From Epiperipatus broadwayi (taxonomy: Eukaryota; Onychophora; Udeonychophora; Euonychophora; Peripatidae), in contig JAQFVV010006216.1 of NCBI GenBank assembly GCA_028023455.1, positions 2,452,445 to 2,516,444 on the forward strand: 64,000 bases of DNA, given 5' to 3'. Numbering within the stretch: the first letter of the stretch is position 1; every line of letters begins with the position of its first letter. Positions 31,795 to 42,800 of the stretch are shown here, in pieces. The notes under the pieces are model-generated. The model searched no databases. It had not been told where the DNA came from and saw nothing but the letters and a program-made list of their open reading frames with translations. Position numbers and translations under genes: made by a program.

Positions 31795-32838
31795 CACCTG
31801 GGTCTCTTTTTACACAGACTTATTTAACATGATTTTGAAGTTATGCGATTCATGCACTGAAAGTCTAACTCCGATAATGCACTATTACTTTAAATAATAA
31901 ATTTTGCACACTTACGTTATATTGAAAGTAATCACAATTTGACTTTCATCTTAGTAATTTCAATATTTTCAGTGCTTTATAATAATAAGATTTTATGCAA
32001 TAATGAAATTAAAATCATGATTTCCACATTTTATGTATACACACATTAAATTTTACAAGATTGTAATGTAAATTTGTTCAAACATTGTGCGTGTTAATTT
32101 TGCATTTTAAATCACATTCTGTTTTTGCTTTTTAAAAAAGAACGTAATCAATTATTAATCATTTAGTGTCCACAAGTTTATTTTTAAAAGGTGAGTAATA
32201 GCAGTGGGCACAATTAAATTTGACAATTAAAATCTGATTTTTAATTGTAATTAACAATTTAAAATTTACTTACGGCGACTTGAAATTAATGTGATGTGAA
32301 ATTTGATTTTTAAACAGAATTGAAAATTAAAAAATTAAAGACAAAAATAATTATTTAATTTTTAGTTGTTAGTTTCATAAACAATTAATAAAATCATCGT
32401 CTCAAAGATTAATTACTAATTACGGTGTCACCAGAAAACCATTGACACAACATGAGTGTGAAGTTGGCGCTAGTTGTATTTCGGCAAATAGCGATAATAA
32501 TTAAAACGTGTACAAAAAAATGTAAATTACTGTACTGTAAATTATGCATAAAAATATATTATTTTGAATAAAATTAAATATTATAGTTAAAAAAAGTTTG
32601 TCTTGTATCAATTTTTTTCAAATTAGAAATTTTTTATTAGTCATATTTTATTTCCTTATTTTTTTTTGCGCGCGAATTTTAAAGTAATTTTATGTTGGTG
32701 TTTTGCTTTTACACGAATTTTGAAAAATCACAGACCGCATCCCCCCTTTTTCAATGTAAGTTATGTCTATTTTTGCGCGATTTCATTTGCGCATGTTTTC
32801 TGAGGAACCTATCTATCACGTAAAATGAGACCCAGGTG
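31795..32838. mobile_element. MITE-like element, copy 2 (1044 bp, inverted relative to copy 1)
   Basis: Starts CACCTGGGTCTC and ends GAGACCCAGGTG. TA precedes the left end, but the right flank is TG, so the target duplication is eroded or the boundary has changed. Throughout its length it matches copy 1 (13221-14288) in reverse orientation, including GATAGATAGGTTCCTCA and CTTACATTGAAAA. No ORF. Confidence 0.8.
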
Positions 32839-32852
32839 TGTGTATATATATA

Positions 32853-32960
32853 TAATAAAAACACAGAATTACTTCTATAAAACTGCTTTAATATTTCAAC
32901 CAGCAGTCTGCTGGTTGAAATATTAAAGCAGTTTAATAAAAGTAATTCTGTGTTTTTATT
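32853..32960. repeat. Long near-perfect hairpin with 1-nt loop
   Basis: The left arm (32853-32906) and right arm (32908-32960) pair almost completely. The outer AATAAAAACACAGAATTACTT pairs fully, as does the inner AAACTGCTTTAATATTTCAA and its continuation to CAGCAG/CTGCTG. One mismatched patch (CTAT/AATA) lies between. The loop is a single T. The short loop suggests a cruciform-type palindrome or fold-back MITE; a double-stranded RNA precursor is possible but unproven. Confidence 0.85.
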
Positions 32961-33429
32961 ATGTTTTTATTTTTCCTTAGTTAGTTGGTATGTTTTATAT
33001 TTATATATATATGGCTACAGGAAAGAGTTTGCCATTAACTGTAAGAAGACACTTTAATTTATTTTATCTCTGAGGCCTTAAAGAAACTGAATAGGGCAAA
33101 TTCCTAATGTCTATAACATCTATTTTTGACATTATAACTGCTGTTACTAAATGATTTATCCATGTAGTAAATAAATATCGATGAAATGCTCACTAACGCA
33201 CATCAGCTAACACAGTGAGTTTATTGACTATTTATTTCTGAGTTTAAATTCAAGAAACACCATGATCTTTTTCCTAGTTGCATGATAGTTCCTAACTGTG
33301 GATGTATGATTTCTTTTTTTTATCTAATTGATTATTTACAATCATAACAAATAAAAACAAATTATAGTTCTTATTCCCAGAAAGATGTAGAGTTAACAAC
33401 CAAAAGGAGTGATTGGCTACTGAAGGCAG
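32961..33429. other. AT-rich spacer
   Basis: No coding frame or structured repeat recognised. Confidence 0.4.
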
Positions 33430-34040
33430 AAAGCATGAAAATCCCCCTGATTGTGGACCCAGGTTGCTATTTGATGACCTACAGCTGCAGAACACTTTCA
33501 AGTAAAGGAAAATTGCACAAATTGGAAAAAGAATTATCTAATATTAAATGGGGCATTGTTGGACATTGTGAAGTTAAAAGAAAAAGTGAAAAGGCAATTA
33601 ATTTAAACAGTTGGACTTGTACTTTAGTGGAATGTGATTCATTATAAATAAAAAATGATAAAACAATATTATGAAGATTGGTGCTATAAATGGACGAGTG
33701 GCAAGATTAGTTATTCAAGTTAATGAAAGATACCAAGTGTAGATAATTCAGGTTTATGCTCCAACAAAATGCTTTTAATCAGACTAAACAAACATTTTAA
33801 AATTGTCATGAGAGACTTTAATGCTAGAATTGGTAAGTAAATGAAAAATTAAAGTACCGTGAATAAATTTAGTTATGGTGATAGAAATGAAAAACAACAG
33901 ATATTTGTTGAGTTTGCAGAAACAGGAAAATTGCACATTATGAATTATTTCTTTAAGAATAAATGCTAAATGGAAGTGGATATGGAAACATCCCAAGTCA
34001 AAGTATATCAGAAGTGAGTTATATTTTGACCAACAGAAAA
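33430..34040 (+). pseudogene. RTE-type LINE endonuclease fragment
   Basis: The frame from 33435 reads CRTLSSKGKLHKLEKELSNI and then WGIVGHCEVKRK, the first endonuclease block of RTE elements ('RTL...L..L..EL...KWDIVGL.E.RR'). Broken frames follow with QVYAPT near 33750 and RDFNARIGK near 33815 (the GDFNA motif with Gly to Arg), then SYGDRNEKQQIFVEFAETGK, the RTE-typical segment after it. The APE catalytic Glu and Asn/Asp positions are still readable. No RT follows directly, so this is a fragment separate from the RTE RT at 36990. Confidence 0.7.
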
Positions 34041-35475
34041 TATTTTCACGGGACTTTCACTTTTATTTTATTTTATTTTTTATGGCAGCATTAATCAGCT
34101 TTTAAATTCTGTTTTTATGACTAACGAATAAAATTATTATAGTATACACAGCTAGGAAAATACTTTTAAATAAAAATATGTGCATCATTTTTACCACTAA
34201 AGATAGAAAGAAGTAGGAGAACTAAATTGAGAATTAAATATTATGTAGCAAAGATATCTGCCATTTTAGTATTTGTTGTAGGCCTTTGCATTTATGGCAA
34301 ATTTTAATATAGTAAGAAAAGTGTTAACTCTACTAGCTATTTGCTCTATCATATCTCAATATATAAAATTATATATTGCAAAACCAGCAAAAGAATGTGA
34401 AAAAAATTTAAAGTTAGTAATAACTAAATAAAATAAATAAGCTCCAAACAATTATATCATTGAAACACCATACACACATTTTATATAATTATAACTTTTT
34501 TCAATTATACATGTAAATTATAAAACAAAAACCTAATATAACAATGAAAAAAAATTAGGAATTTAAAAATATATTACATCACATTTAAAAAAAAGTATAA
34601 AGATAAATAACAAAACCACCATGCTTACTAAAAACTTTATATGAATAAAATGATTAAACTTCAATTTAAATTACAAAACATTTTTTTTTTTAAAAAAAAA
34701 AGATAAAAATAAAATTATTTAATTAGATTTTGGATGCAGTAATTTATTATATATAAATAAAGTAAAACAGAAACATTCATTTGACATAAATAAATAATTT
34801 AAATGTTTTATTTCTCAGTAATTCATAAAAAGTTTGAATACTGAAAATGACAGAGCTGGAACATGATGCATAAACATTATGCTAAAATTTCTGCCATTTA
34901 GCCAATACATTAAACTGTGCACTGTACAGATTCTAATACTGAAAAATTAAAATGATGTTAGCAGAATCACAAATAATGGCAAACTACTATGAATAAAAAT
35001 CAGTGTAATCATGAGACTGTAAATACTCAGTAACTTAGTTATCTCCACATTGTTTTCAGACAGAGAACTTAACATCCATATAGATTAAAAATAGATAAAT
35101 GATTTAGAAATATAAATGCTCCAAGTGATGGAAATAGTGATTACAAGAAGATTTGTAAAAGAATGAATGAACTTCAAGGCCATTTACTGAGACAATAAAG
35201 TCAACAAAAAGTTTTCCTGGAAGGTATGATGAAAAAAAGAAATTACAGAATAAAGCAGAGAGTAGACTGAATGACAAATGTAATCAAATGGACTTATAAA
35301 ATAAATTTTTGAATAATATTATAAGAAAAGTAAGAATCTAAATTGTAATAAACAAAATATGTCCCTGAAAATATATGACATTTGAAAAAAATAACACTCA
35401 TTTAAAAATAATCATATCTTATTCAAAAAAAAAAGGGCATTTTATATTTATGAATAATACATCCATACAACATAC
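34041..35475. other. AT-rich presumed intron of the ligase III gene
   Basis: No convincing repeat or coding frame. The exon's donor site at 35470-35475 opens this intron on the minus strand. I did not find the next exon, which should encode the 'YEPGKRHWLK' block, anywhere downstream on that strand. Confidence 0.4.
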
Positions 35476-35553
35476 CTTTAAATCTTTAAGAACGAGACCT
35501 TCTAATCCTTCACGAATCACTTTAGCAATCAAGTCTTCTAGTTCTTCTCGTTT
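35476..35553 (-). CDS. LIG3: Exon of DNA ligase III (host gene)
   Basis: On the minus strand a 78-bp open segment is flanked by an acceptor (TTAATCCTTAG) and a donor (GTATGTTG). It encodes 26 residues, including DLIAKVIREGLEGLVLKDLK. The REGLEGLVLKD block is the signature of the DNA ligase III nucleotidyltransferase domain; ligases I and IV differ here. It lies just before motif IV's continuation into the oligonucleotide-binding domain. Ligase III seals single-strand breaks in base excision repair (with XRCC1) and in mitochondria. Both splice phases are 0. No neighbouring exon was identified in the window, so introns here would be at least many kilobases long. A processed pseudogene is ruled out by the intact splice sites, but a lone duplicated exon cannot be excluded. 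Confidence 0.75.
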
Positions 35554-36989
35554 CTAAGGATTAAATAAATAAATAATTTTAAAATTACTTTATCAAAAAA
35601 TTAGTAGTAATAATAAAAATAATATCAGAAACTTTCTTAGTATTAACATTAAGCAATTAAATAAAAATAAATTAAAACATGTCAAAATAAAATAAAAAAT
35701 TAAATGCAAAGAAAATAATATTTAAAATATATATATAAATGCATATAATTAAAAAAAGACTCATGCTTTTCCTTATAAAAAATGAGGCAAAAAGAAGTTT
35801 TAAAAATACACTGTATGAAAACTGACAATTAAAACAAAAATCAAAAATTACATAATGATTAATTACATCATAGAAATAATGAGAAAAGAGAGTAGAAAAA
35901 ATATAGAACCATTATGAAATCAAATTAAAATATATACATAAAGACTAAATGAAATATGGATAGTGGGCTAAACTAATATTACAGACAAGACAATTAAAAA
36001 TAAAAATAAATTATTAAACTCTTTATATATATATATATAATGGTGAAAATATTTTTAAAAATTTTAAACAACAAATTTGGTACAGGAAAAACAAATACAT
36101 AATTTGTCAAACACTATAACTATAAAAGAATTGGGCAAAAATATAAGTTAAAGAAAACAATAAATAGAACAATATTAGGCTTATCTTTGATTTTGTGAGA
36201 TGAATTAAGATATCAATAATACAAATAGCAATATACACCAATAATCTGAGAGACAGAATAGCTCTTAAATAACAAAAATAATAACATATTATGTGTGTGT
36301 GTGTTTGTTTGTGTGTGGGGGGGGACAGGAATATTAATGTCACCTAAAAATTAAATTACTTCAGCAGCCCTATTGGTGAAACAAATGTAAAGTCTAAATA
36401 AAATAGCATATACATAGGAAAATACATTTGCTTCTAAAATAATTTAACATTAGCTGATATTGATATTTCTAAATTTTAATTTCATCTAGAAATATACAAT
36501 TGGTTCTACATGTGAGGGTGTATGTCATGGTTACACATTGTTTGATAAAAGTTTTATTGCATATATAAACATCAATCAAAAATGTACGATTACATATAAA
36601 TATATAGTGGCAATATTCAACTATTTGAAGATGTCACTGCAGCTCTTAACTTTTATATTGAAACATCTATTTAAATGTAAAATACAGATATAACATAGAT
36701 GAACTGGATTTAATTAAATATAAAATTAAGATTTGTCATATTTTAGAAAATGATAATCACTAAAAAAAAAACAAAAAAACAATAAAACTCAAATGCACAG
36801 GACTACAGTCAAGCTACAGTTTTAGCAAATTTCCTTTTTAATTACCATGTCTGCCAACATTATCAACCAAAATTAAGAAATCTTATCTATGTAAAGATGA
36901 CATCAACTACATTACATGAAATATCCTATGCATATTTATTAAGCTCTCTATTATGAATAAAAAAATAAACATATGCAAATAATTGATAT
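35554..36989. other. AT-rich presumed intron of the ligase III gene
   Basis: A (TG)n tract followed by a G run lies at about 36294-36326, and a TA-rich run at 36025-36040. I see no other supported feature. Confidence 0.4.
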
Positions 36990-38370
36990 ATTAAAAAAAG
37001 CAGGTGAAGAAATAGAAAAAATTTTAGCAAAGTTATATACCAAATGTCTAAATGACAAAGATGTACCAGATGATTGGAAGAATGCAGTATTAATATTAAT
37101 ATTTAAAAAAGGTGATAAAGAAGATATTAGAAATTAAAAACCTATCAGTCTTTTATCAGTTTTTTACAAAATTTTTACTAAGATAATTACAACTCATCTA
37201 CAGAAAACACTGGATTTCCACCAACCAAGAGAACAAGTTGGATTTAAAAGTGGTTTTAGTACAGTAAATCATATCCAGGTATTGAGAGAAGTTATAGAAA
37301 GGACAAATGAATATGAATTGCCATTATGCTTAGGATTTGTAGATTATGAAAAGGCATTTGATTTTATAAACATTTCTTCAGTGATTAAAGCATTGGATCA
37401 ACAAGGTGTAGATCCAGGATATTGTCATATTTTAAAGAATATTTATAAAAATGCAACAGCAACAATTAGATTACATAATGATAGTAGGAAAATCAGCATT
37501 AAAAAGGGTGTAAGACAGGGTGACTCCATATCTCCAAAACTTTTTACAGCAGTGCTGCAAAAAGTATTTTGTGGATTAAAATGGGAAGATAAAGGAGTGA
37601 AAGTAAATGGAGATTATTTAAGTCATTTAGATTTTGCAGATGATGTAGTTGTTTTTACAAATAATGCTTTAGAGCTACAGGAAATGTTGCAGGAATTATC
37701 AGATGACAGTAGGAAAGTAGGATTAAAGATAAATGTTAAAAAGACTAATAGATTTTCTCAGAATATGAAAATAAAGATTGATATAGATGAGTTAGAAGAA
37801 GTTAACAATTACAAATACTTTGGTCAGATTATTAATACAGATGGAAACATAATGGATGGAATTAATCATAGAATTAAACTTGGTTGGAGTGCTTTTGGTA
37901 GAAATAACTTGATACTAAAAGGAAATATGTCTATGTGTTTGAAAAGGAAGGTTTTTAATAAATAATGTTTTGCCAGTTCTTACTTATGGATCTGAAACTT
38001 GGACACTTAATACAAGAGCAATACAGAAACTTCAGACCACTCAAAGAAGTATGGAGAGATGAATGTTGGGAGTAACAAGAAGAGATCGGAAATGCAATGT
38101 ATGGGTAAGAGAACAAACAGGTGTTACTGACCTCATTTAAAAAAATTAAAAGACTGAAGTGGATTTCTAGAAGAGATGATAATAGATGGACAATTGAAAT
38201 TTTAAACTGGATTCCAAGAGATTGTAAAAGACCCAGAAAGAGACCATATGTGAGATGGATGGATGAAATAAAAAAATGTGCAGGGGTGATATGGAGAAGA
38301 AAAGCTAAAGATATGCTATTGCAACTGTATATAATATTTAAGAATATCATAAAAAAATATCAATAGAAAC
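36990..38370 (+). pseudogene. RTE-type LINE reverse transcriptase and C-terminal tail
   Basis: Starts with ILAKLYTKCLNDKDVPDDWK, then PISLLSVFYKIFTKII, and from 37282 a 227-codon frame. This frame has CLGFVDYEKAFDFI (motif A), KKGVRQGDSISPKLFTAVLQ (motif B), HLDFADDVVVF (motif C, intact FADD) and GLKINVKKT. After a frameshift at 37965 LPVLTYGSETWTLN follows, and at 38121 the tail with RLKWISRRDDNRWTIEIL ... RPYVRWMDEI, the end signature of RTE/BovB-like elements. This is the best-preserved RT core in the window, but the endonuclease is missing and a TAA interrupts it at 37134. Confidence 0.85.
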
Positions 38371-39186
38371 AGACTTCAAAATATTAAGAAGAGTTTTAAA
38401 ACTAAAATCAGTGAGGGAACCATCAAAACTACACTGATAACGATGTATGGTAGTGTAGTTCCATGTCTCTAAAATCTTTTATAACTTTGTAACAAAAAAT
38501 ATATACAAAACAAAAATAGTAAACAAAAACAAAAAAGTTTACTTAAGATATTTCTATTTTCAAAATAATCTAATTTTTCATTGCAAATAATTCTGCAGAA
38601 TATGTTAAAAAGTGATCAGATGAAAGTAAAAAAAATTATACAAAAGATATAAATATTAAAAAACTAAAGTAGCATTCAATAAATTTTCAAAAAAATAATA
38701 ATAAACTAGTGTGTTTGTAGAGTAATGAATTCTGAAATTCAAGGTTCATGGATTACAGCTCCAGTTCTGTCACTTCTAGTAGACAGATTTTTTATGAACT
38801 TTTAAGCAATAAACTAATTTTGTTTTTTTTTATTAATATACAAAAAACATGCTGGAGTGATTCATTTAATTATGAAAATATCAAAATATCAATAAGTTAA
38901 TACTTTTATTATATCTTTTTAAATAAGTTAATACATGCAATAAAAAATAATTTATTTTGACATCCAGTTAAAAAATTAATTTAATTAATAATCACAGTAC
39001 GACTTAATAATTATTAATTATTACTATATAATAATTGAAGTATATTTACAAATTTTTGATTAATTCTACAGAATCTAAAAAAAAAAGTATTATTAGTGTA
39101 AATACTTTTTTTTCTTTTATTACAAATATGTGAAGTAATAAATTCACTTGTTTAAAAGCAAATAAAGATTTTCCATAATGTTTGCT
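38371..39186. other. AT-rich stretch after the RTE element
   Basis: Begins with RTE 3' UTR containing a small hairpin (AACTACACT...AGTGTAGTT, about 38427-38460). The remainder is AT-rich with nothing recognised. Confidence 0.4.
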
Positions 39187-39232
39187 GAGTCGTTGCCGTC
39201 GCCGCCGCCCCCGTCGCCGTCGTTGCTGTTGT
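39187..39232. repeat. GC-rich trinucleotide array (GCC/GTC/GTT)
   Basis: A 46-base block of GCC, GTC, GTT and GCT triplets stands out sharply from the AT-rich surroundings. It is at the 3' end of the minus-strand LINE at 39233-42740. Confidence 0.8.
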
Positions 39233-39719
39233 GTTTCAAAGCAAAACTTTATTGAGTCTAAAAGGTTACAGAGTCACATCTAGTAATATATTGATTTGTT
39301 ACAATTGCAAAACAAATTACAACTATGCAGAGACCAATTAAGACATCTTTTCAGTATATAAGTCTTCATCATATACATGTTTTTTTCTTGTTTTTAAATT
39401 TGGTCTTTTATTTAGTTCATTTTATGCTTGCATCTCTTTAAAGTTGAAAATTGCTATTGAAAATGTCACCATTTATCATATTAGACATATTTTCATAGAC
39501 TGGATCTTGGTTTCAAGTGTGACCACATGGCTGCGCACACATCTGGTTGAGCTAGGATGCTGTCTCTTTTTCTGAACAGTTCTAGTTTTATTGAGTATGT
39601 TGCTGGGTGGAATCAAGGGTTATTAGCAAGAGCAAAGGTGCATCTGTTACACTAGTGAGCATAAAGGCTGTAGGATGCTGCACGAATAGCAGGTATGTCA
39701 CCTTTTTTAAATGCCTTTA

Positions 39720-41877
39720 TTATTTCATCAATTGAAATGTTAGCCTTTCTGTATGTGGTAAACATTGTGTGATGTATTGTTCTAGTGCAGTGCAGGAATA
39801 AAGGAAATGATCTTGTGTCTCTTCTTCTCTATGACATATCCCACAAAGGGGGTCTATATTTGTATAGAATCTATGAAATCTAAGGAAATGTGTTGTGTGT
39901 ACAGCATTTAGATTAAACTTAAGTAGAAAATCAAATAATTTTGGTTCTAGTGACCACTTTCTAAATCGTTGCAGTAGTTGCCTATTGTCTATCCCAAGAG
40001 ATGATGAATATAGATTAGGTGTCTGATTTGGGTATAGTATATTATAAATGTCCCAGTATGTGTACTTGTTGTCATTATTGAGTGATATTTTGTTGTATAT
40101 TGGCTTGAGTTCTTCAATCAGTGTAAATAGATACCCATATGAAGGGGGTGGTCTGTCTGTGGGTATTATATTGATCACACACTTCAGGTCTGAAAATCTT
40201 TTTATGGTGGCTGTTAATAGATTTACTGATTTCTGTGTGTAAAAAACATTGATTGTATGGAGTCTGAGTCCATTACTAGGTAGCAGTCTGCTTAGATTTT
40301 TTAAAGAGATCACCACTGTCTTTCTCTTCCATATTAATTTGTTACAGATTGATGAGATTTTAGATATGAATGTTTTAGCAAATTTAATTATAGGTGTGTA
40401 GTAGGTAATTTTTGAAATTATAAGTTGATTATATAGTGCTACCTTTGCATATATTGACAGGTATGACTTTTCAAGTGAAGCTGTGATTTTTTTCAGCATC
40501 TTTCTTTAATTTATTTTGAATTTGTTGCCTCATTCCATTGGTGCCAAGGTAGAATGAAAAACCAAGGCAGACGGTTTGCCATTAAACATCTCTATACAGT
40601 ACTTGCCTGTGAATATTGACCATGCAGCAGTTTTGTGTTAATTTTTAAATTAAAATTTGAAATATAATTCTTGATTATCTCTTGTAGTATGGGGAGATTC
40701 TTTTTAGAGGGGAGGAAAATGGTTACATCATCTATCCAGGCTACGCATGATATATTTAAGGCAATGGTTGGAATTTAAATATCTTTTATTTTTTTCTGTA
40801 TCTCTATTAGTAGAGGATTTATATATAGTGTGAAGAGCAAAGCACTAAGGAGGGATCCTTGTGGGATGGATTGACTCGGTCTGAAAGCTGACAATTTTTT
40901 TGCATTCAGTGTAATGTGAATTTCATGGTTGAGTAGAAGATTGGCTATTATATATAATAACAATGAAGGTGTTGTTGTTTTTTTAGCATATCTAATAATA
41001 TGGCAATAGGCACAGAATCAAAAGCTGCCTCAATGTCTGGCTGAACTATAATCAGTGCATATTTCTTTCTTTTTTTTACAACTTCGATAATTGTTTTGTA
41101 CATTAGGGCACCCTGACCAATGGATGATCCTTTTTTGGCATATTGTGCTGATGATAACACAGGAAGTATGTGTTGTTCTATTTTTCTTCTTTATTACTCT
41201 TTCAAGAATTTTTTATTCCTAAAGGTCCCATTGAAATTGGTCATAGATTAGATAAAGACAATATTGCTGTTGGTTTTTTTGTTAAATGGAACCATTGCAA
41301 TTGGATATAGACTTTGTATGTTGTAAATTTTTTGGGATATGTAATTGACAAGATCGCATAGGTATTTGGCTGTGAAGTGGCTAAGATGTTTGAACACAAA
41401 TTCGGAAATGCCTTGTGGTCCTAGGTGACATGTGTTTGTTATTGTTGCAAGTTGAAACACAATGGCGGTTGTTGTTATTGGTGTGTCTGTTTCAGGATCA
41501 CCAAATGTCTTCATTTGGTATGTATGCTTTTTGTTTTTGCAGTTTTTTTTTTTAAATGTTGATATTGGGTATATCATTTTATGTTCAAATGTTATAGAGC
41601 CATCTATTTCAAGTGCCATAGGCACTCTGACTGTCAATGGGTATCCCAATGCTCCCCATATGTATGCCCTGGTCCAGGTGTGTTGTTGTGTGAGGTATAT
41701 TTTTTTCTTTTTTATTGCTATGTATTGCTTTAGTGTGTTGCATGTATTGTTATACATTTCTGTAAGTTTTCTAATTTGTGTTTGATTGTCTGTAGTTGGT
41801 CTGGAAATTATTATTCTTTTATATATTTCATCTGCCAAAGCTAATAATCTGGTGGGGGGGGGGGGGTTGAATTGCAA
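39720..41877 (-). pseudogene. L1/Tx1-like LINE reverse transcriptase and C-terminal domain
   Basis: From 41877 the linker and palm N-part run to 41248. The fragment 41160-40948 has SIGQGALMYKTI and IVQPDIEAAFDSVP (motif A with Asp); the next (40963-40775) has IPQGSLLSALLFTLYINPLL (motif B). Motif C lies in a poorly preserved gap near 40740. From 40499 to 39720 a 259-codon frame gives the connector (YAKVALYNQLIISKITYYTP and IWKRKTVVISLKNL) and ends with CGICHREEETQDHFLYSC, a C-x2-C-x8-H-x4-C cluster. The frames are interrupted by stops and indels. Confidence 0.7.
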
Positions 41878-42658
41878 GTAATATGATTAATATTGAAAGA
41901 AAGTATATTGATGAATGCTATATATTTTTGTACTGGATTGAATGACATGTTTTGAAGTTTTTGGATCATTATGTCTGTTTCTGAATATAGGAATTCAGTT
42001 GTTTGTGCTGGAAGAAGTAACCACATAGTCTTTGGAAGGGCTATTGATGTATTTTGTATTTTTGTTAGGTCGAGAGTAATGAACTGGGCAGCATGATCTG
42101 AGATTATAGATGGACAGAGTTCAAGATTAAAATAATGATGTAACATTGGTGAATAGAAACTCAAATCTATAAGTGATATTGAGTTTGATGGGAGAAAACC
42201 TTCAGCACTCATAAGTGGGATTCTTATTTGATGGATCCATTTAGTGAAAAAGTTTGATAGGTCATGTTGAAATCTCCCAGGCGTATTACAGGATTTGATA
42301 TTGCTGTAAGCATTGAATTTATTGTTGTTATTATTCTGGAGATGATGACAGCGCTTGATGGAGTGTTATTATGATAAGATTAGAGTCAATATATATATAA
42401 TTTTAAAAGAATTGAAAGGGCAGTTGTGGGATATAGTTATACCTGTGCCACCTGATGGTGATGATGATTTTCTTGAGCAGGCACAAAACCCTTGGCTGAC
42501 TAAATATTTTGATGGATCAATTTGAGATCTGCTGTATATTTTTGTTTCAATAGACCCAGTATGTGTGGTTGTATTGTATGTAACTATTTTTTGAGTTGAA
42601 AAAGTTTTTTGGTGCAATTTAAGCTTCTAATGTTGAGAGATCCAATTTTTATCTTCAT
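41841..42658 (-). pseudogene. L1/Tx1-like LINE APE endonuclease
   Basis: Reading from 42658: IGSLNIRSLN (first Asn), a frameshift, then IETKIYSRSQ (catalytic Glu), SGGTGITIS, VIRLGDFNMTYQTF near 42290-42260 (Asp and Asn), and LCPSIISDHAAQFITLDL (Ser-Asp-His) at about 42110. All active-site blocks of the APE fold are recognisable. The frame is broken near 42600, 42360 and 42215. Confidence 0.7.
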
Positions 42659-42742
42659 ATTTTTTGTATAATCTTATAACAGGGTGTTGATGTTTATCTA
42701 TTTTTGAATCCTAAAGATTTTTGTTTAAATTGCAGTAGATGA

Positions 42743-42800
42743 ATGCCGCCACCACCACTACCACTACTACTACTATTATTATTATTATTATTATTATAAC
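42743..42800. repeat. Mosaic trinucleotide array at LINE 5' side
   Basis: Runs ATGCCGCCACC, (ACT)n, (ATT)n and then AACAAC. The order of triplet types resembles the array at 12546-12640 that borders an unrelated LINE. Confidence 0.8.

Larger units (their letters stand above)
39233..42740 (-). mobile_element. L1/Tx1-like LINE, ORF2 region, flanked by microsatellites
   Basis: On the minus strand an ATG at 42658 opens MKIKIGSLNIRSLN, less than 100 bases after a trinucleotide array. ORF2 pieces then follow to 39720, and an AATAAA-like signal lies at 39253-39248, with the element ending at the GC-rich triplet array. No ORF1 is present, so the copy is truncated or the family lacks it. Clade placement is tentative, based on the L1/Tx1-style connector. 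Confidence 0.7.

Noticed and set aside
33430-38370. Possibility that the RTE endonuclease (33430) and RTE RT (36990) are one element split by an insertion
   Set aside because: The ligase III exon lies between them, so an insertion model would require the exon to have moved. Two separate truncated copies are simpler.
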